64,000 bases of DNA from Roseateles koreensis (GCF_028595305.1 NZ_JAQQXS010000005.1:124001-188000), one strand, 5' to 3'. Shown: positions 29,078 through 38,946, counted from the stretch's first letter. Notes: generated from the sequence alone by a model not told the origin. A program made the numbers and translations.

Positions 29078-29848
29078 TCAAACGAGGGCTTCAGCCCTCC
29101 GCCCTTGGGCGGATAGGTGAATCACCGTGCCTTGCGGGATCAACTCCCAGCCGTCGTGGTCGCCTTCAAGTGGCTCAGAGGCAATCACCTCGCCCTGTGC
29201 TGCATAACGATGAAGGTACAGGGTGGGCGCCCGGCGGTCACTGGCAAAGCGGAAAGCGTGGATGTCCTTCCCGTTCGCCAGCGCGGCTGAAAAACGCAAG
29301 GGTTGCTCGATGTGCAGCACCTGCATCATGGCCAGGGTTTCATTCAGCACCTGCCCGACCGCCTGTGCCACCGGTTCGCCCATTTCCATGCGATTGATGA
29401 TCATCAGGAAGAGTAATTCCGAGTCGGTGGCGCCGCGCCGGTGCTCGAACAAATGGTCAGGCAGGCGTGCCTCCATCGTCCGTCGCAGCTGCCCATAGCC
29501 GCCAATTTGCCCGTTGTGCATGAAGAGGTAGGGGCCGTAATGAAACGGGTGGCAGTTCTGCCGCGAGATTCCGGTGCCGGTGGCCGCGCGCACGTGGGCG
29601 AAGAACAGCGGCGAGCGCACATTGCTGCACAGGGCCAGCAGATTTTCATCCGACCAGGCGGGCATCACCTCGCGGTAGATCCCTGGGCTGTTGCGCTCCC
29701 CGTACCAGCCGATGCCGAAGCCATCGCCGTTGGTGACCGCCTTGGCTTCATCGGCACGCAGCGACTGTCGCACCAGGGAGTGCCGCGGCGCGCAAACCAA
29801 CTCTTCCAAGAAAATCGCGTCACCCAGATAGGCTAAAAATCGGCACAT
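29078..29848 (-). CDS. Class II glutamine amidotransferase (YafJ type)
   Basis: 256 residues. Cys2 right after Met1 is the N-terminal nucleophile. NGDGFGIGWYG, FFAHVRAATGTGISRQNCHPF and MHNGQIGGYGQLRR are the glutaminase-fold motifs. It is a stand-alone glutaminase domain with no synthetase part, as in the YafJ/EgtC-like family; the acceptor is unknown. It is convergent with the GGDEF gene, separated by only 7 bases, and divergent from the BenE-type transporter with about 60 bases between. The MCRFLAYLG start fits known members exactly. Confidence 0.88.
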   Translation of the reverse strand: MCRFLAYLGDAIFLEELVCAPRHSLVRQSLRADEAKAVTNGDGFGIGWYGERNSPGIYREVMPAWSDENLLALCSNVRSPLFFAHVRAATGTGISRQNCHPFHYGPYLFMHNGQIGGYGQLRRTMEARLPDHLFEHRRGATDSELLFLMIINRMEMGEPVAQAVGQVLNETLAMMQVLHIEQPLRFSAALANGKDIHAFRFASDRRAPTLYLHRYAAQGEVIASEPLEGDHDGWELIPQGTVIHLSAQGRRAEALV

Positions 29849-29910
29849 GATGTGAAGGTAGCGACTGTTGAACGGGCGGTCAACTTGAACGCTTCGTTAT
29901 GCTCGGGGAC

Positions 29911-31077
29911 ATGAAAATTTGGCTTCGCGATCTTTCTCTTTCGGCCATCGTGGCGGGCTTTGTAGCAGTTTTGGTGGGTTTCACCAGTTCGGTTGCTATC
30001 GTCTTCCAGGCGGCTCAGGCTTTGGGCGCCAGCCCGGCGCAAACAAGTTCATGGATGTGGGCCTTGGGCCTGGGCATGGGCTTCACCAGTCTGGGCCTGT
30101 CCTTGTGGACCCGCCAGCCGGTGCTGACGGCGTGGTCCACCCCCGGCGCGGCCCTGATCGCCGCCACCTCGGGGGTGCCGATGAGCGAGGCCATTGGCGC
30201 ATTTCTGGTCTGTGGCGGTTTGATGGTGTTGTTTGGCGCCACCGGCTGGTTTGAGCGTTTGATGGATCGCATTCCCCTTGCGGTGGCCTCCGCCTTGCTG
30301 GCGGGTGTGCTGGCGCGGTTTGGCCTGGATGCAGTCTTGACCGTCAAGACCGCGCCGACACTGGTGCTGGCCATGGCGGGCGCTTATTTGCTGGGCAAGC
30401 GGGCCTGGCCGCGGTACGCGGTGCCCGGTGTCTTGCTGAGTGGCGTGGCGGTGGCGGCGTGGCAGGGGCGTTTGCAGTGGTCGGCGGTGGAGTGGGCCTG
30501 GGCGAAGCCGGTCTGGACCTCACCCAGTTTCAGCATGGCGGCCTTGATCGGCGTCGCGTTACCGCTGTTTTTGGTCACCATGGCGTCGCAGAACTTGCCG
30601 GGCGTGGCGGCGCAGCGCGCGTCGGGTTACACCACGCCGGTGTCGCGCAGCATCACCGTGACGGGCCTGGCCAGCGTGCTGTTCGCACCGTTTGGCGGTT
30701 ATGCCTTCAATCTGGCGGCCATCACGGCGGCCATTTGCATGGGCCGCGAGGCGCATGAGGACCCGCGCCGTCGCTATGTGGCCTCCAGCATGGCGGGCGT
30801 TTTCTATATCGCTCTGGGTTTGGCGGGCGGTGCGGTGGTGGGGTTGTTGGCGGCATTTCCGCGGGAACTGGTGGCGGCGATTGCGGGGCTGGCGCTGCTA
30901 GGCACCATTGCCGGCGGCCTGAGTTCGGCCTTGAAAGAAGAAAAGCACCGCGATGCCGCCATCCTCACCTTTTTGGTGACCCTGTCCGGGTTGAGCGTGC
31001 TGGGCATCGGTTCCGCCTTTTGGGGCGTGGTGGCCGGCAGCATTTCCTTATTGGTGCAACACTTGCGGTCAAGATAG
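29911..31077 (+). CDS. BenE-family benzoate/H+ symporter
   Basis: 388 residues from ATG 29911; an in-frame ATG at 29899 adds four residues. About eleven membrane segments. The BenE pattern is clear: SSVAIVFQAAQALGASPAQTSSWMWALGLGMG, TAWSTPGAALIAAT and MASQNLPGVAAQRASGY...PFGGYAFNLAAITAAICMG. BenE proteins import benzoate with protons, but no benzoate-degradation genes are next to it, so another aromatic acid or purine-like substrate is possible. It is followed after 34 bases by gshB on the same strand. Confidence 0.85.
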   Translation: MKIWLRDLSLSAIVAGFVAVLVGFTSSVAIVFQAAQALGASPAQTSSWMWALGLGMGFTSLGLSLWTRQPVLTAWSTPGAALIAATSGVPMSEAIGAFLVCGGLMVLFGATGWFERLMDRIPLAVASALLAGVLARFGLDAVLTVKTAPTLVLAMAGAYLLGKRAWPRYAVPGVLLSGVAVAAWQGRLQWSAVEWAWAKPVWTSPSFSMAALIGVALPLFLVTMASQNLPGVAAQRASGYTTPVSRSITVTGLASVLFAPFGGYAFNLAAITAAICMGREAHEDPRRRYVASSMAGVFYIALGLAGGAVVGLLAAFPRELVAAIAGLALLGTIAGGLSSALKEEKHRDAAILTFLVTLSGLSVLGIGSAFWGVVAGSISLLVQHLRSR

Positions 31078-31111
31078 TGACCCGAACCCGTCTCTCCAGC
31101 CTGGACCTGAT

Positions 31112-32062
31112 ATGAAATTGCTATTCGTTGCCGACCCGATCGAGACCTTCAAGACTTACAAGGACAGCACCTTTGCGATGATGCGCGAGGCCGCGCGCCG
31201 TGGCCACGAGATCTGGGCCTGCGAGGTGTCGGACCTGGTGTGGCGCTCGGGCGGCCACGTGGTGGCGCGGCAGGCGCGGGCGCTCGTGTTGACGGGGCAT
31301 GCCACCGATTGGTTCAACGTGACCGTCACGCAGGAGTTGGCGCTGAAAGACACGGGTGCCATCATCATGCGCAAAGATCCGCCGTTCGACAGTGAGTATT
31401 TCTACGCCACCCACTTGCTGGGCCAGGCGGAGCGTGAGGGCGCGCGCGTGTTCAACAAGCCAGCCGCCTTGCGCGACCACCCTGAAAAACTCGCGCTGAT
31501 GGAGTTTCCGGAGTTTTGCGCGCCCACCTTGGTGACGCGCTCGCCGGCTGTGATCCGCGCCTTTCATGCCGAGCACCGGGACATCATTCTCAAGCCGCTC
31601 GATGGCATGGGCGGCATGGGGATTTTTCGTGTCGGTGCTGACGGCCTGAACCTGGGCGCCATCATCGAGACGCTCAATAAAGACGGCCGTGAAACCGTCA
31701 TGGTGCAGCGTTACTTGCCGGAAATCGCCCAGGGCGACAAGCGCGTGCTGGTGATTGGTGGCGAGGTGGTGCCGTACTGTCTGGCGCGCATCCCGCAGGG
31801 TGGCGAGGTGCGCGGCAATTTGGCTGCGGGTGGCAAGGGCGTGGCGCAGCCCATCAGCGAGCGCGACCGTGAAATCGCGCAGGCCCTGGGCCCACGTCTG
31901 GCTGCACGCGGCCTCTTGCTGGTGGGCTTGGACGTGATTGGCGGTAGCCTCACCGAGATCAATGTGACCAGCCCGACCTGCTTCCAGGAAATTACCGACC
32001 AGACCGGCTTCGATGTGGCCAAGATGTTCATCGATGCGCTGGAGCGCGCGCTGGCAGGATGA
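31112..32062 (+). CDS. gshB: Glutathione synthetase
   Basis: 316 residues, full length. It begins LLFVADPIETFKTYKDSTFAMMREAARRGHE, the N-terminal signature. The ATP-grasp part has KPLDGMGGMGIFRV, the glycine-rich loop NLAAGGKG and the C-terminal EINVTSPTCFQEI. It adds glycine to gamma-glutamylcysteine from GshA (24263). Its stop overlaps the start of the FUSC-type gene by four bases (ATGA), so the two are translationally coupled. Confidence 0.95.
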   Translation: MKLLFVADPIETFKTYKDSTFAMMREAARRGHEIWACEVSDLVWRSGGHVVARQARALVLTGHATDWFNVTVTQELALKDTGAIIMRKDPPFDSEYFYATHLLGQAEREGARVFNKPAALRDHPEKLALMEFPEFCAPTLVTRSPAVIRAFHAEHRDIILKPLDGMGGMGIFRVGADGLNLGAIIETLNKDGRETVMVQRYLPEIAQGDKRVLVIGGEVVPYCLARIPQGGEVRGNLAAGGKGVAQPISERDREIAQALGPRLAARGLLLVGLDVIGGSLTEINVTSPTCFQEITDQTGFDVAKMFIDALERALAG

Positions 32063-34296
32063 AGACAGGCTCTCTGCTCCGGGCCAGCCCGATCGGCCAA
32101 AGGCTCAAAGCCTATCAACTCAACGGCCTGAGCGTGGCGGTGGGCGTGAGCCTGGTGCAGGCGGCGTTCAGTGCGGTCTTTGGCTTGCCGGTGGGGCTCG
32201 CCGCCGTGGGGGGGGGCGTGTTTGCCAGCCTGCCCGACGTGCCCAACCCGCCGTACCGCGTGTGGCGGCGGGTGATCCCGGCGGTGTTACTCGCCACGCT
32301 GGTGACCTTGGCCGTGGGCTTGCTACGGTCCTCCGCAGTCGGCATGACGACCTTGATCGCGGTGATTGCCTTCGGCACCTTGATGGCGATGGCTTGGGGC
32401 GCGCGGGCCGGGCCTTTGTCTTTCACTGGGGTGCTGTCCTTGGTGTTTGCCATGGCTTGGCAGGCGCCGGCGGGCCCGCAGGAGGCGTTCACGCATGCTG
32501 GTTGGGTGCTGGCCGGGGCGCTGAGCTATTCATTGTGGGCGCGCTTCAGTGCGGTGCTGCTGCGGCGGCGCTACCGTGAACTTGCGGTGGCGGCTGCGTT
32601 GCGCGCCTGCGTGCAGCGCTTGCGTTCGCGGGCGGAGCGCATCCGTGGCGGGTTGTCGCTGGAGGACGCAGGTATTCGCGCCTCGATCGCCGACGACGTG
32701 GTGCTGGCCGAGGCGCTGCAGGCCGCGCGCGACCAGGTGTTTGCGGCGCAGCCTTCGGTGCACAGCCGGCGGCAGATCGATCTGGTGCTGGGCCTGATCG
32801 AGTTGCGCGACCTCTTGCTGGCCAGTCGGCTCGATCTGCATCTCTTGGGCGACGACGACGCGGCCTTGGCCTGGCGCATGGCACTCGCAGCCACCTTGCT
32901 GCCCCTGGCGGAAACGCTGGAGCAATTGGCAAAATTTGTGGAGCAGGGCGCGCCCTTGCCCGAGGTGTCGGTGCCGCAGTGGCGCGCGCAACTCATCACC
33001 CGCCTGGAGGCGGTGCCCGCGCCGGCGCATGACCCTCGGCGCCATCTGGTTGATGCACTGCAAAGCCGCATCGGCCACATGTTCGACGACATCGCCGCCA
33101 TGGTGGCGCGCTGCCAGGGGCCCGATCGAGAGAACGCCTGGACCCGTGAGCAGCTGCAGCCCTTTGTGTCGCCTGAGGGTTGGCCGCTGGCCGCGCTCAA
33201 GCCGCACCTCACGCTGCAGTCCGGCGTGATGCGTCATGCGTTGCGGGGCACGTTAGCCTTGTCGCTGGCCTATGTGCTGGGCCTGATGTTGCCCTGGGCA
33301 GCCCACCCGCATTGGTTGGTGCTGAGCGTGGCGGTGGTGTTGCGGGGCAACCTGGAGCAGACCCTGGCGCGCCGCAACGACCGCATCATCGGTACCGTGA
33401 TGGGCTGTTTGCTGGTGCTCGCCTTGGCGCATTTGCCCTCGCACGGACTGCTGAGTCTGGTCTTCGTGCTGGCGGTGGGCGTGGCGCATGCCTATGTGAA
33501 TCAACGCTACCGGGTGGCGGCTACTGCGGCCACTTTGATGGCGCTGCTGCAGCCCTTGATGTTGCACGCGGGCACACGGCCGGCCGTGGCCGAGCGTTTG
33601 GCCGACACCGTCATCGGCGCACTGCTGGCCTGGGCATTTTGTTTTGTGCTGCCGGCGTGGGAGCGGCGCAGCCTCGGCCGCGTGTGCGCGCAATTGCGGG
33701 CGGCCTTGGCCCGCCATGCCGGCAATGTGTTGTGCTGGGCGCCCAATCCTGAGCAACAAATCGCACAGCGCCTGAGCCGCCAGCAAGCCTACACGGCCCT
33801 GGCCGCTCTGGCCGCAGCGGCACAGCGCACCCGTGTCGAGCCGCGCGAGGTGCGGCTGCCCGAGCGTGAGCTGGAGGCGGTGCTGAGCCATGGCTACCGG
33901 TTGATGGCGCTGTTGGGGGCGCAGCAGCAATTGCTGAACCGCCGGCGTGAGCGCCTGGATGCCGGGCAGGCGCCGGCCGCTCTGGCCACCAGCCTGGCCG
34001 CGCTGCAAGGCACCTTGAAGCGCGAGGTGAGTGGCCCCCTGAGTGGCGCCGCCTCGTCGACCTATCGCCCTGCGGCGTATGCCGGAGAAATCATCGGTGC
34101 CGGTTTTGAGTTGGACCGCGAAGATGCCAGCGATGCCGCGTCGACGGAGGTCTGGCCGCTTCACCTGAGCCAGCAGGATTTGAGCCCTTGGTTGCTGCGT
34201 CGCCTGGCGCTGTGCGAGCGTGAGGCGGCTGCGCTCACTGCGTCCATGCAGGTGCTGCTGGGCGCACAAGCTGGGGCCGGCACAACGGCGGCTTGA
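32059..34296 (+). CDS. FUSC family membrane protein
   Basis: 745 residues. Two clusters of membrane helices (about 20-170 and 395-540) separate two soluble regions, the layout of FUSC/YccS/AaeB-type proteins. Block LMLPWAAHPHWLVLSVAVVLRGNLEQTLARRNDRIIGTVMGC in the second cluster is the family signature, followed by HAYVNQRYRVAATAATLMALLQ. AaeB-like members export aromatic acids, others have unknown roles. Overlap with gshB (ATGA) implies coupling, so it may be expressed under the same conditions. Substrate cannot be told from the sequence. Confidence 0.82.
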   Translation: MKTGSLLRASPIGQRLKAYQLNGLSVAVGVSLVQAAFSAVFGLPVGLAAVGGGVFASLPDVPNPPYRVWRRVIPAVLLATLVTLAVGLLRSSAVGMTTLIAVIAFGTLMAMAWGARAGPLSFTGVLSLVFAMAWQAPAGPQEAFTHAGWVLAGALSYSLWARFSAVLLRRRYRELAVAAALRACVQRLRSRAERIRGGLSLEDAGIRASIADDVVLAEALQAARDQVFAAQPSVHSRRQIDLVLGLIELRDLLLASRLDLHLLGDDDAALAWRMALAATLLPLAETLEQLAKFVEQGAPLPEVSVPQWRAQLITRLEAVPAPAHDPRRHLVDALQSRIGHMFDDIAAMVARCQGPDRENAWTREQLQPFVSPEGWPLAALKPHLTLQSGVMRHALRGTLALSLAYVLGLMLPWAAHPHWLVLSVAVVLRGNLEQTLARRNDRIIGTVMGCLLVLALAHLPSHGLLSLVFVLAVGVAHAYVNQRYRVAATAATLMALLQPLMLHAGTRPAVAERLADTVIGALLAWAFCFVLPAWERRSLGRVCAQLRAALARHAGNVLCWAPNPEQQIAQRLSRQQAYTALAALAAAAQRTRVEPREVRLPERELEAVLSHGYRLMALLGAQQQLLNRRRERLDAGQAPAALATSLAALQGTLKREVSGPLSGAASSTYRPAAYAGEIIGAGFELDREDASDAASTEVWPLHLSQQDLSPWLLRRLALCEREAAALTASMQVLLGAQAGAGTTAA

Positions 34297-34364
34297 GTTG
34301 CGGCCTCAGCATTCAGCGCGGCTGCGTATATGCTGGGCCAAGCTTAGATTGAAGAAAGCCCGCC

Positions 34365-35207
34365 ATGTTTGAAACGCTCTCCACTCACCGCAGTTTTGGT
34401 GGCCACCAGCGCCTTTGCCGGCATGATTCGGCTGAAATCGGCCTGCCCATGCGCTTTGCGCTTTTTGTGCCACCCGAGCCCCGGGCCTTGCTTGTGTTTC
34501 TCGCCGGGCTGACCTGCACCGAGGAGACCTTCACCATGAAGGCCGGCGCACAGCGCGTGGCCGCCGAATTGGGCTTGGCCCTGCTGATGCCTGACACCAG
34601 CCCGCGCGGCGCCCAGGTGCCCGGTGAGGCGGCGGCGTGGGACTTTGGCGTGGGGGCGGGTTTTTACCTCGACGCGACGCAGCCGCCCTGGGCGCAGCAC
34701 TGGCGCATGGAGAGCTATATCACGCAAGAGTTGCTGCCTTTGGTGCGGGCCGATTTGCAGTTGCCGGCTGACCGCGTGGGCATTTCAGGCCATTCGATGG
34801 GCGGCCACGGAGCACTCACCCTGGCCTTGCGGCATCCGCAGTTGTTCCGCTCGGTTTCAGCGTTCGCTCCCATCGCAGCGCCCAGCCGCTGCGCCTGGGG
34901 GCAGAAGGCTTTTACCGGCTATCTGGGCCGCATGCAAACGGATTGGGCGGCACATGACGCGAGCGCGTTGATGGCGCAGCAGGCCAGGGCACCGTTCCCG
35001 CAGGGCATCCTGATCGACCAGGGCCTGGCGGACCAATTTCTGCTCGACATGCAATTGCAGCCCGAGGTGTTCGAGGCCGCCTGCAAGCAGGCGGGGCAGC
35101 CCCTGAACCTGCGCTGGCAAGCCGGCTACGACCATGGCTACTACTTCATCACCAGCTTCATCGAAGATCATCTGCGCCATCATGCGGCGCAATTGACGCA
35201 TGAGTGA
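34365..35207 (+). CDS. fghA: S-formylglutathione hydrolase
   Basis: 280 residues. An esterase-D alpha/beta hydrolase: nucleophile in GHSMGGHGAL, acid in the ILIDQGLADQFL segment and histidine in GYDHGYYFITSFIEDH. It hydrolyses S-formylglutathione to formate and glutathione, the last step of glutathione-dependent formaldehyde detoxification. The alcohol dehydrogenase (adhC) that normally pairs with it is not in the window. It follows the FUSC gene by 68 bases and overlaps the MFS gene start by eight bases. The nearby gshA and gshB supply its cofactor, glutathione. Confidence 0.93.
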   Translation: MFETLSTHRSFGGHQRLCRHDSAEIGLPMRFALFVPPEPRALLVFLAGLTCTEETFTMKAGAQRVAAELGLALLMPDTSPRGAQVPGEAAAWDFGVGAGFYLDATQPPWAQHWRMESYITQELLPLVRADLQLPADRVGISGHSMGGHGALTLALRHPQLFRSVSAFAPIAAPSRCAWGQKAFTGYLGRMQTDWAAHDASALMAQQARAPFPQGILIDQGLADQFLLDMQLQPEVFEAACKQAGQPLNLRWQAGYDHGYYFITSFIEDHLRHHAAQLTHE

Positions 35208-36417
35208 TACCGCGTTGCGCGAGTTGCGGCGCCTGCCCGCGGGCGTCTGGGTGCTGGGCTTTGTGAGCTTGTTGATGGATATTTCCTCCGAAATGATCCA
35301 CAGCCTGCTGCCGCTTTTCATGGTGACGGTGTTGCACGCCAGTACCCTGACGGTGGGCCTGATTGAGGGTGCTGCGGAGGCTACCGGGTTGATCGTCAAG
35401 GTCTTCTCCGGCGTCTTGAGCGACTACCTCGGTCGCCGCAAAGCGCTGGTGGTCACCGGGTATGTGCTGGGTGCCTTGAGCAAACCCTTGTTCGCGCTGG
35501 CGCCAGGCCTGGGACTGCTATTGACGGCGCGCCTGACCGACCGTATCGGCAAAGGCATTCGGGACGCGCCGCGCGATGCTTTGGTGGCCGATCTGGCGCC
35601 GCCCGCCATTCGCGGTGCGGCCTTTGGACTGCGTCAATCGCTGGACACGGTGGGTGCGTTCGTTGGCCCGTTGCTGGCGGTGGGGCTGATGTTGCTGTGG
35701 GCCAATGATTTTCGCGCCATCTTTTGGGTGGCCTTGTTGCCGGGCGCCTTGGCTGTGGCGTTGCTGGTGGTGGGTATTCAAGAGCCCCCGCGGGTCGTGG
35801 CGCCTGGTGAAGTGCGGGTGAATCCGATCCGGCGAGAAAGCTTGCGCCGCCTGGGGGCGAATTATTGGTGGGTGGTGATGATTGCCGCGCTGTTCACCTT
35901 GGCTCGGTTCAGCGAGGCATTTTTGGTACTGCGCGCCCGGCAGGTGGGGGTGCCCTTGGCGCTGGTGCCGCTGGTGATGGTGGCCATGAGCTTGGTGTAC
36001 GCACTGGCGGCTTACCCGTTTGGCAAATGGTCTGACCGGGTTAGCAAGCCGCGACTGTTGGCCGCCGGTCTGCTGGTTTTGATTGCCGCCGATCTGGTGC
36101 TGGCCCGGGCCTCGCATTGGAGCCATATGCTGGGCGGCGTGGCACTTTGGGGTTTGCACATGGGCATGACGCAAGGCCTGTTGGCCACCATGGTCGCTGA
36201 CACCGCGCCCAGTGATTTGCGCGGTACGGCCTACGGGTTTTTCAACCTGCTCAGCGGCGTGGCTTTGTTGTTGGCCAGCGGCGCCGCGGGATGGCTGTGG
36301 GACCGGCACGGGCCGGCCAGCACCTTTGGTGCGGGCGCCCTGTTCTGCGTACTGAGCCTGACCGTACTGGCTTTGCGTTATGGCCGCCGCCCTGGCACCA
36401 GGCGGCATGGAGCCTGA
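35200..36417 (+). CDS. MFS transporter
   Basis: 405 residues with twelve predicted membrane segments. MFS hallmarks: GVLSDYLGRRKALVVTGYVLGALSKP with the loop-2 pattern, then DRIGKGIRDAPRDALVADLAPPAIRGAAFGLRQSLDTVGAFVGPLLA. The N-terminus MSDTALRELRRLPAGVWVLGFVSLLMDISSEMI is typical of a proteobacterial drug/metabolite efflux subfamily with DSSxE-like motif. The substrate is unknown. It overlaps fghA by eight bases and is convergent with the TRAP binding protein. Confidence 0.85.
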   Translation: MSDTALRELRRLPAGVWVLGFVSLLMDISSEMIHSLLPLFMVTVLHASTLTVGLIEGAAEATGLIVKVFSGVLSDYLGRRKALVVTGYVLGALSKPLFALAPGLGLLLTARLTDRIGKGIRDAPRDALVADLAPPAIRGAAFGLRQSLDTVGAFVGPLLAVGLMLLWANDFRAIFWVALLPGALAVALLVVGIQEPPRVVAPGEVRVNPIRRESLRRLGANYWWVVMIAALFTLARFSEAFLVLRARQVGVPLALVPLVMVAMSLVYALAAYPFGKWSDRVSKPRLLAAGLLVLIAADLVLARASHWSHMLGGVALWGLHMGMTQGLLATMVADTAPSDLRGTAYGFFNLLSGVALLLASGAAGWLWDRHGPASTFGAGALFCVLSLTVLALRYGRRPGTRRHGA

Positions 36418-36445
36418 GAACAGTCAATCACGGTAAATCGAGCGC

Positions 36446-37474
36446 TTACTTGGGCGCTTCCGTGACCTGGTAGACCTGCTTGAGCAGATCGGCACCGATG
36501 CGTGAGGCCATTTCCTGGTGCACCGGCAACAGCTTTTTGCGCCAGACCTCGCGCTCAGCCGGCGTGAGGTCAATCACCTGGACCTTGGGGTTGGCTTTCA
36601 GCGCGGCCAATGCGTCCTTGTTTTCCTGGGCCACGAGTTGTTCTTCATACTCGGTGGCTTGCGCCACGGCCTTGTTCAGCACGGCCTGGACATCGGGCGG
36701 CAACCCGTCCCAGAACTTCTTGTTCGCGATCAGCGCATAGCCCGTGTGGGTGTGTTGGGTCAGCGTGATGAACTTCTGCACCTCATAGTATTTTTGCGAG
36801 GTGTAGCTGGAGAGAATGTTCTCCGTGCCGTCGACCACGCCCGACTGCAGGGCCTGATACACCTCCGAGAAGGGCATGGTCTGCGGCAAGGCGCCCATGG
36901 TGCGCAGTGAGGCTTCCAACACCTTGGAGGAGGGGATGCGCATCTTCAAACCCTTCAGATCATCGGGTTTGCGCAAGGGCTTGTTGGCCGAGAAGACGTG
37001 AAAGCCGCCACTCCAGTAGGCCAGCCCTTTGATGCCTTTGCTGCCCAGGGAGGCCAACAAATCCTGGCCGATCTTGCCCTGCGTGAGTTGCTGGAATTGC
37101 GCTTCTGTCTGAAAAATATAGGGCAGATCGAACATCTCAAACGACTTCGCACCCAGCGGCCCGAATTTGGACAACGAGGGCGCGAGCATCTGCACTGAGC
37201 CGATCTGCAGCGCCTCCAGTTCTTCCTTGTCTTTGTATAGCTGGCTGTTCGGGTACACCTCCACCTTCACCTGGCCATGCGAGCCTTCTTCGGCCAGTTG
37301 TTTGAATCGCAAGGCCGCCCGCCCCTTGGGCGTGTCGGGGGTGACGACATGGCTGAGCTTGATGACGATCGGCGCCTGCGCCTGGGCATTTGGTATGCCT
37401 GTAAATAGGGTGAGTGCGGCGACGGTGGCGGATGTGAACGCGCCAACGCGCAGGGTGAAGGTCGGTTGTGGCAT
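36446..37474 (-). CDS. TRAP transporter periplasmic substrate-binding protein (DctP type), orphan
   Basis: 342 residues from ATG 37474; a TTG five codons upstream is the alternative and neither has a good ribosome site. A signal peptide (RVGAFTSATVAALTLFTGIPNAQA) is followed by IVIKLSHVVTPDTPKGRAALRFKQLAEE and YPNSQLYKDKEELEALQIGSVQML, then GLKMRIPSSKVLEASLRTMGALPQTMPFSEVYQALQSGVVDGTEN, the DctP core with the ligand Arg region. TRAP systems bind dicarboxylates or other organic acids. The membrane subunits DctQ and DctM are absent on both sides, so it must use a system elsewhere. Confidence 0.88.
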   Translation of the reverse strand: MPQPTFTLRVGAFTSATVAALTLFTGIPNAQAQAPIVIKLSHVVTPDTPKGRAALRFKQLAEEGSHGQVKVEVYPNSQLYKDKEELEALQIGSVQMLAPSLSKFGPLGAKSFEMFDLPYIFQTEAQFQQLTQGKIGQDLLASLGSKGIKGLAYWSGGFHVFSANKPLRKPDDLKGLKMRIPSSKVLEASLRTMGALPQTMPFSEVYQALQSGVVDGTENILSSYTSQKYYEVQKFITLTQHTHTGYALIANKKFWDGLPPDVQAVLNKAVAQATEYEEQLVAQENKDALAALKANPKVQVIDLTPAEREVWRKKLLPVHQEMASRIGADLLKQVYQVTEAPK

Positions 37475-37575
37475 GAGTGGGGTGCTCAAAATACGAGATC
37501 AAGGTGGGGACGCAACAGCCCCAAGATGGTAACGCTGCCCCCACCGTTTTTCAGCGCTTCATCAGTCCTCAGCCT

Positions 37576-38946
37576 TTAGCCCATGGCCGCACCGACACCC
37601 GGCAGCGCGTCCGCGGGCGTTGTTGCGGCTTGCTCCGCCGCGGGGAGGTTGCGTGTGACCCGCTCCAACTCGCTGAAGGCTTCGCCCACCAGTGCCATCA
37701 GGCGCGGCGCATCCGACACCTGGTTGTGGTCGGCGAACAGGCTGACCTGGATTTGCCCCGCGTAAGACATCAGCGCAAAGCCCACGCCCATGGTGCCGGC
37801 CTGCGGCACCCAGCAGGCCACGCGCGACAGGCGTGCACCCGCCAGATAGCGGGGTTGCGGCGGGCCTTCCACATTGGTCAGCACCACCGAGCCCTTGGAG
37901 GTGAAAATCTTCAGCAGCAGGCTTTGCAGTACGCGCGGCAAAAAGCCCGTCAGCGTCAGGAAAAACATGGTGGCATGCGGCTGGTGCGACGCCTTGATCG
38001 CACGCATGTGCCGGCTGGTCTGGCGCAGTTGCTCGCAGGGGTCGGGCTCGGTGCTGGCCAAGTTCACCGCCACCAGGCCGAAGTGATTGCCCAGCAAGAA
38101 AGCGTCGCCCTTGTTGCGCAGATTGAAGGTGACAGCGCCCCGCACGGCGCGCTTGTCCACGTCTTCACCTTGTTCCTGTAGGTAACGCCTTAGCGCATTG
38201 GACACGGCAGCCACCCACACATCGTTGATGGTGGCATTCATGCGCTTGGCCACGCTGCGCACCTGGGCAAGATCCAGCGGCGGCAGGATCAGCAGCGACT
38301 TCTCTTTCGTCAGCGGGCGCTTGAGTTGCGTGTGCAGGTCGGGGCGCAAAAAGGTCAGTCGAGCCAGTTGCGCGGTGATCTTGCTCCAAAACAGGACGCG
38401 GTGCGCCTTTTTGCACAAAGGGTTGACACTGGCCCGGCAGTGGCGGGGGTGCCCCTCCAGCGCCGGCGCGAAACCGTGGTCGCTGCTGTCGTCGGTGAGG
38501 TGCTTGAGCACGTGGACCAGGCCTTCGCCATCGGTGATGCAGTGATGCAGGCGGAACACGATCGCATACCCGTTGCCCTGATGCTGCACCACCTGCATAT
38601 GCCAGAGTGGGCGGTCGTGGGGCAAGGCGTCCAGGGCCTGCCCGGTGAAGTGCTGCTGCAATTCTGTGTCGGTGAAATGTCCGTCCAGCACCGTCAGCTC
38701 AACATGCCGGCGGATGTCGAAGCGTTCGTCTGTCACCCAGCAAGGCGCGCCCCAGCGCTTGCTGACGATCTGGGTGAAGCGCGGGTAATTGGGCAGCCGA
38801 TGCTCGATGGTGGCGCGCAAGCCTTCAAAGTCCAGCACTCCGTCGAACATCAGCACGCTGTTGATCACCATGAGATTCCTGGCGGCGTCCATGCGAAACC
38901 AGGAATAGTCTCGGCGCGTCATGGCGGTTGGGCTGGGATGGATCAT
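37576..38946 (-). CDS. WS/DGAT family acyltransferase
   Basis: 456 residues from ATG 38946, chosen for AAGG eight bases upstream; a later ATG at 38922 is possible. The catalytic HHxxxDG is HHCITDG at 134-140, and NDVWVAAVSNALRRYL (ND motif) and VEGPP are also present. WS/DGAT enzymes join acyl-CoA to fatty alcohols or diacylglycerol to make wax esters or triacylglycerol. It may serve storage, alongside PhaM. It is divergent from uup; the 307-base gap between holds a strong hairpin. Confidence 0.88.
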   Translation of the reverse strand: MIHPSPTAMTRRDYSWFRMDAARNLMVINSVLMFDGVLDFEGLRATIEHRLPNYPRFTQIVSKRWGAPCWVTDERFDIRRHVELTVLDGHFTDTELQQHFTGQALDALPHDRPLWHMQVVQHQGNGYAIVFRLHHCITDGEGLVHVLKHLTDDSSDHGFAPALEGHPRHCRASVNPLCKKAHRVLFWSKITAQLARLTFLRPDLHTQLKRPLTKEKSLLILPPLDLAQVRSVAKRMNATINDVWVAAVSNALRRYLQEQGEDVDKRAVRGAVTFNLRNKGDAFLLGNHFGLVAVNLASTEPDPCEQLRQTSRHMRAIKASHQPHATMFFLTLTGFLPRVLQSLLLKIFTSKGSVVLTNVEGPPQPRYLAGARLSRVACWVPQAGTMGVGFALMSYAGQIQVSLFADHNQVSDAPRLMALVGEAFSELERVTRNLPAAEQAATTPADALPGVGAAMG

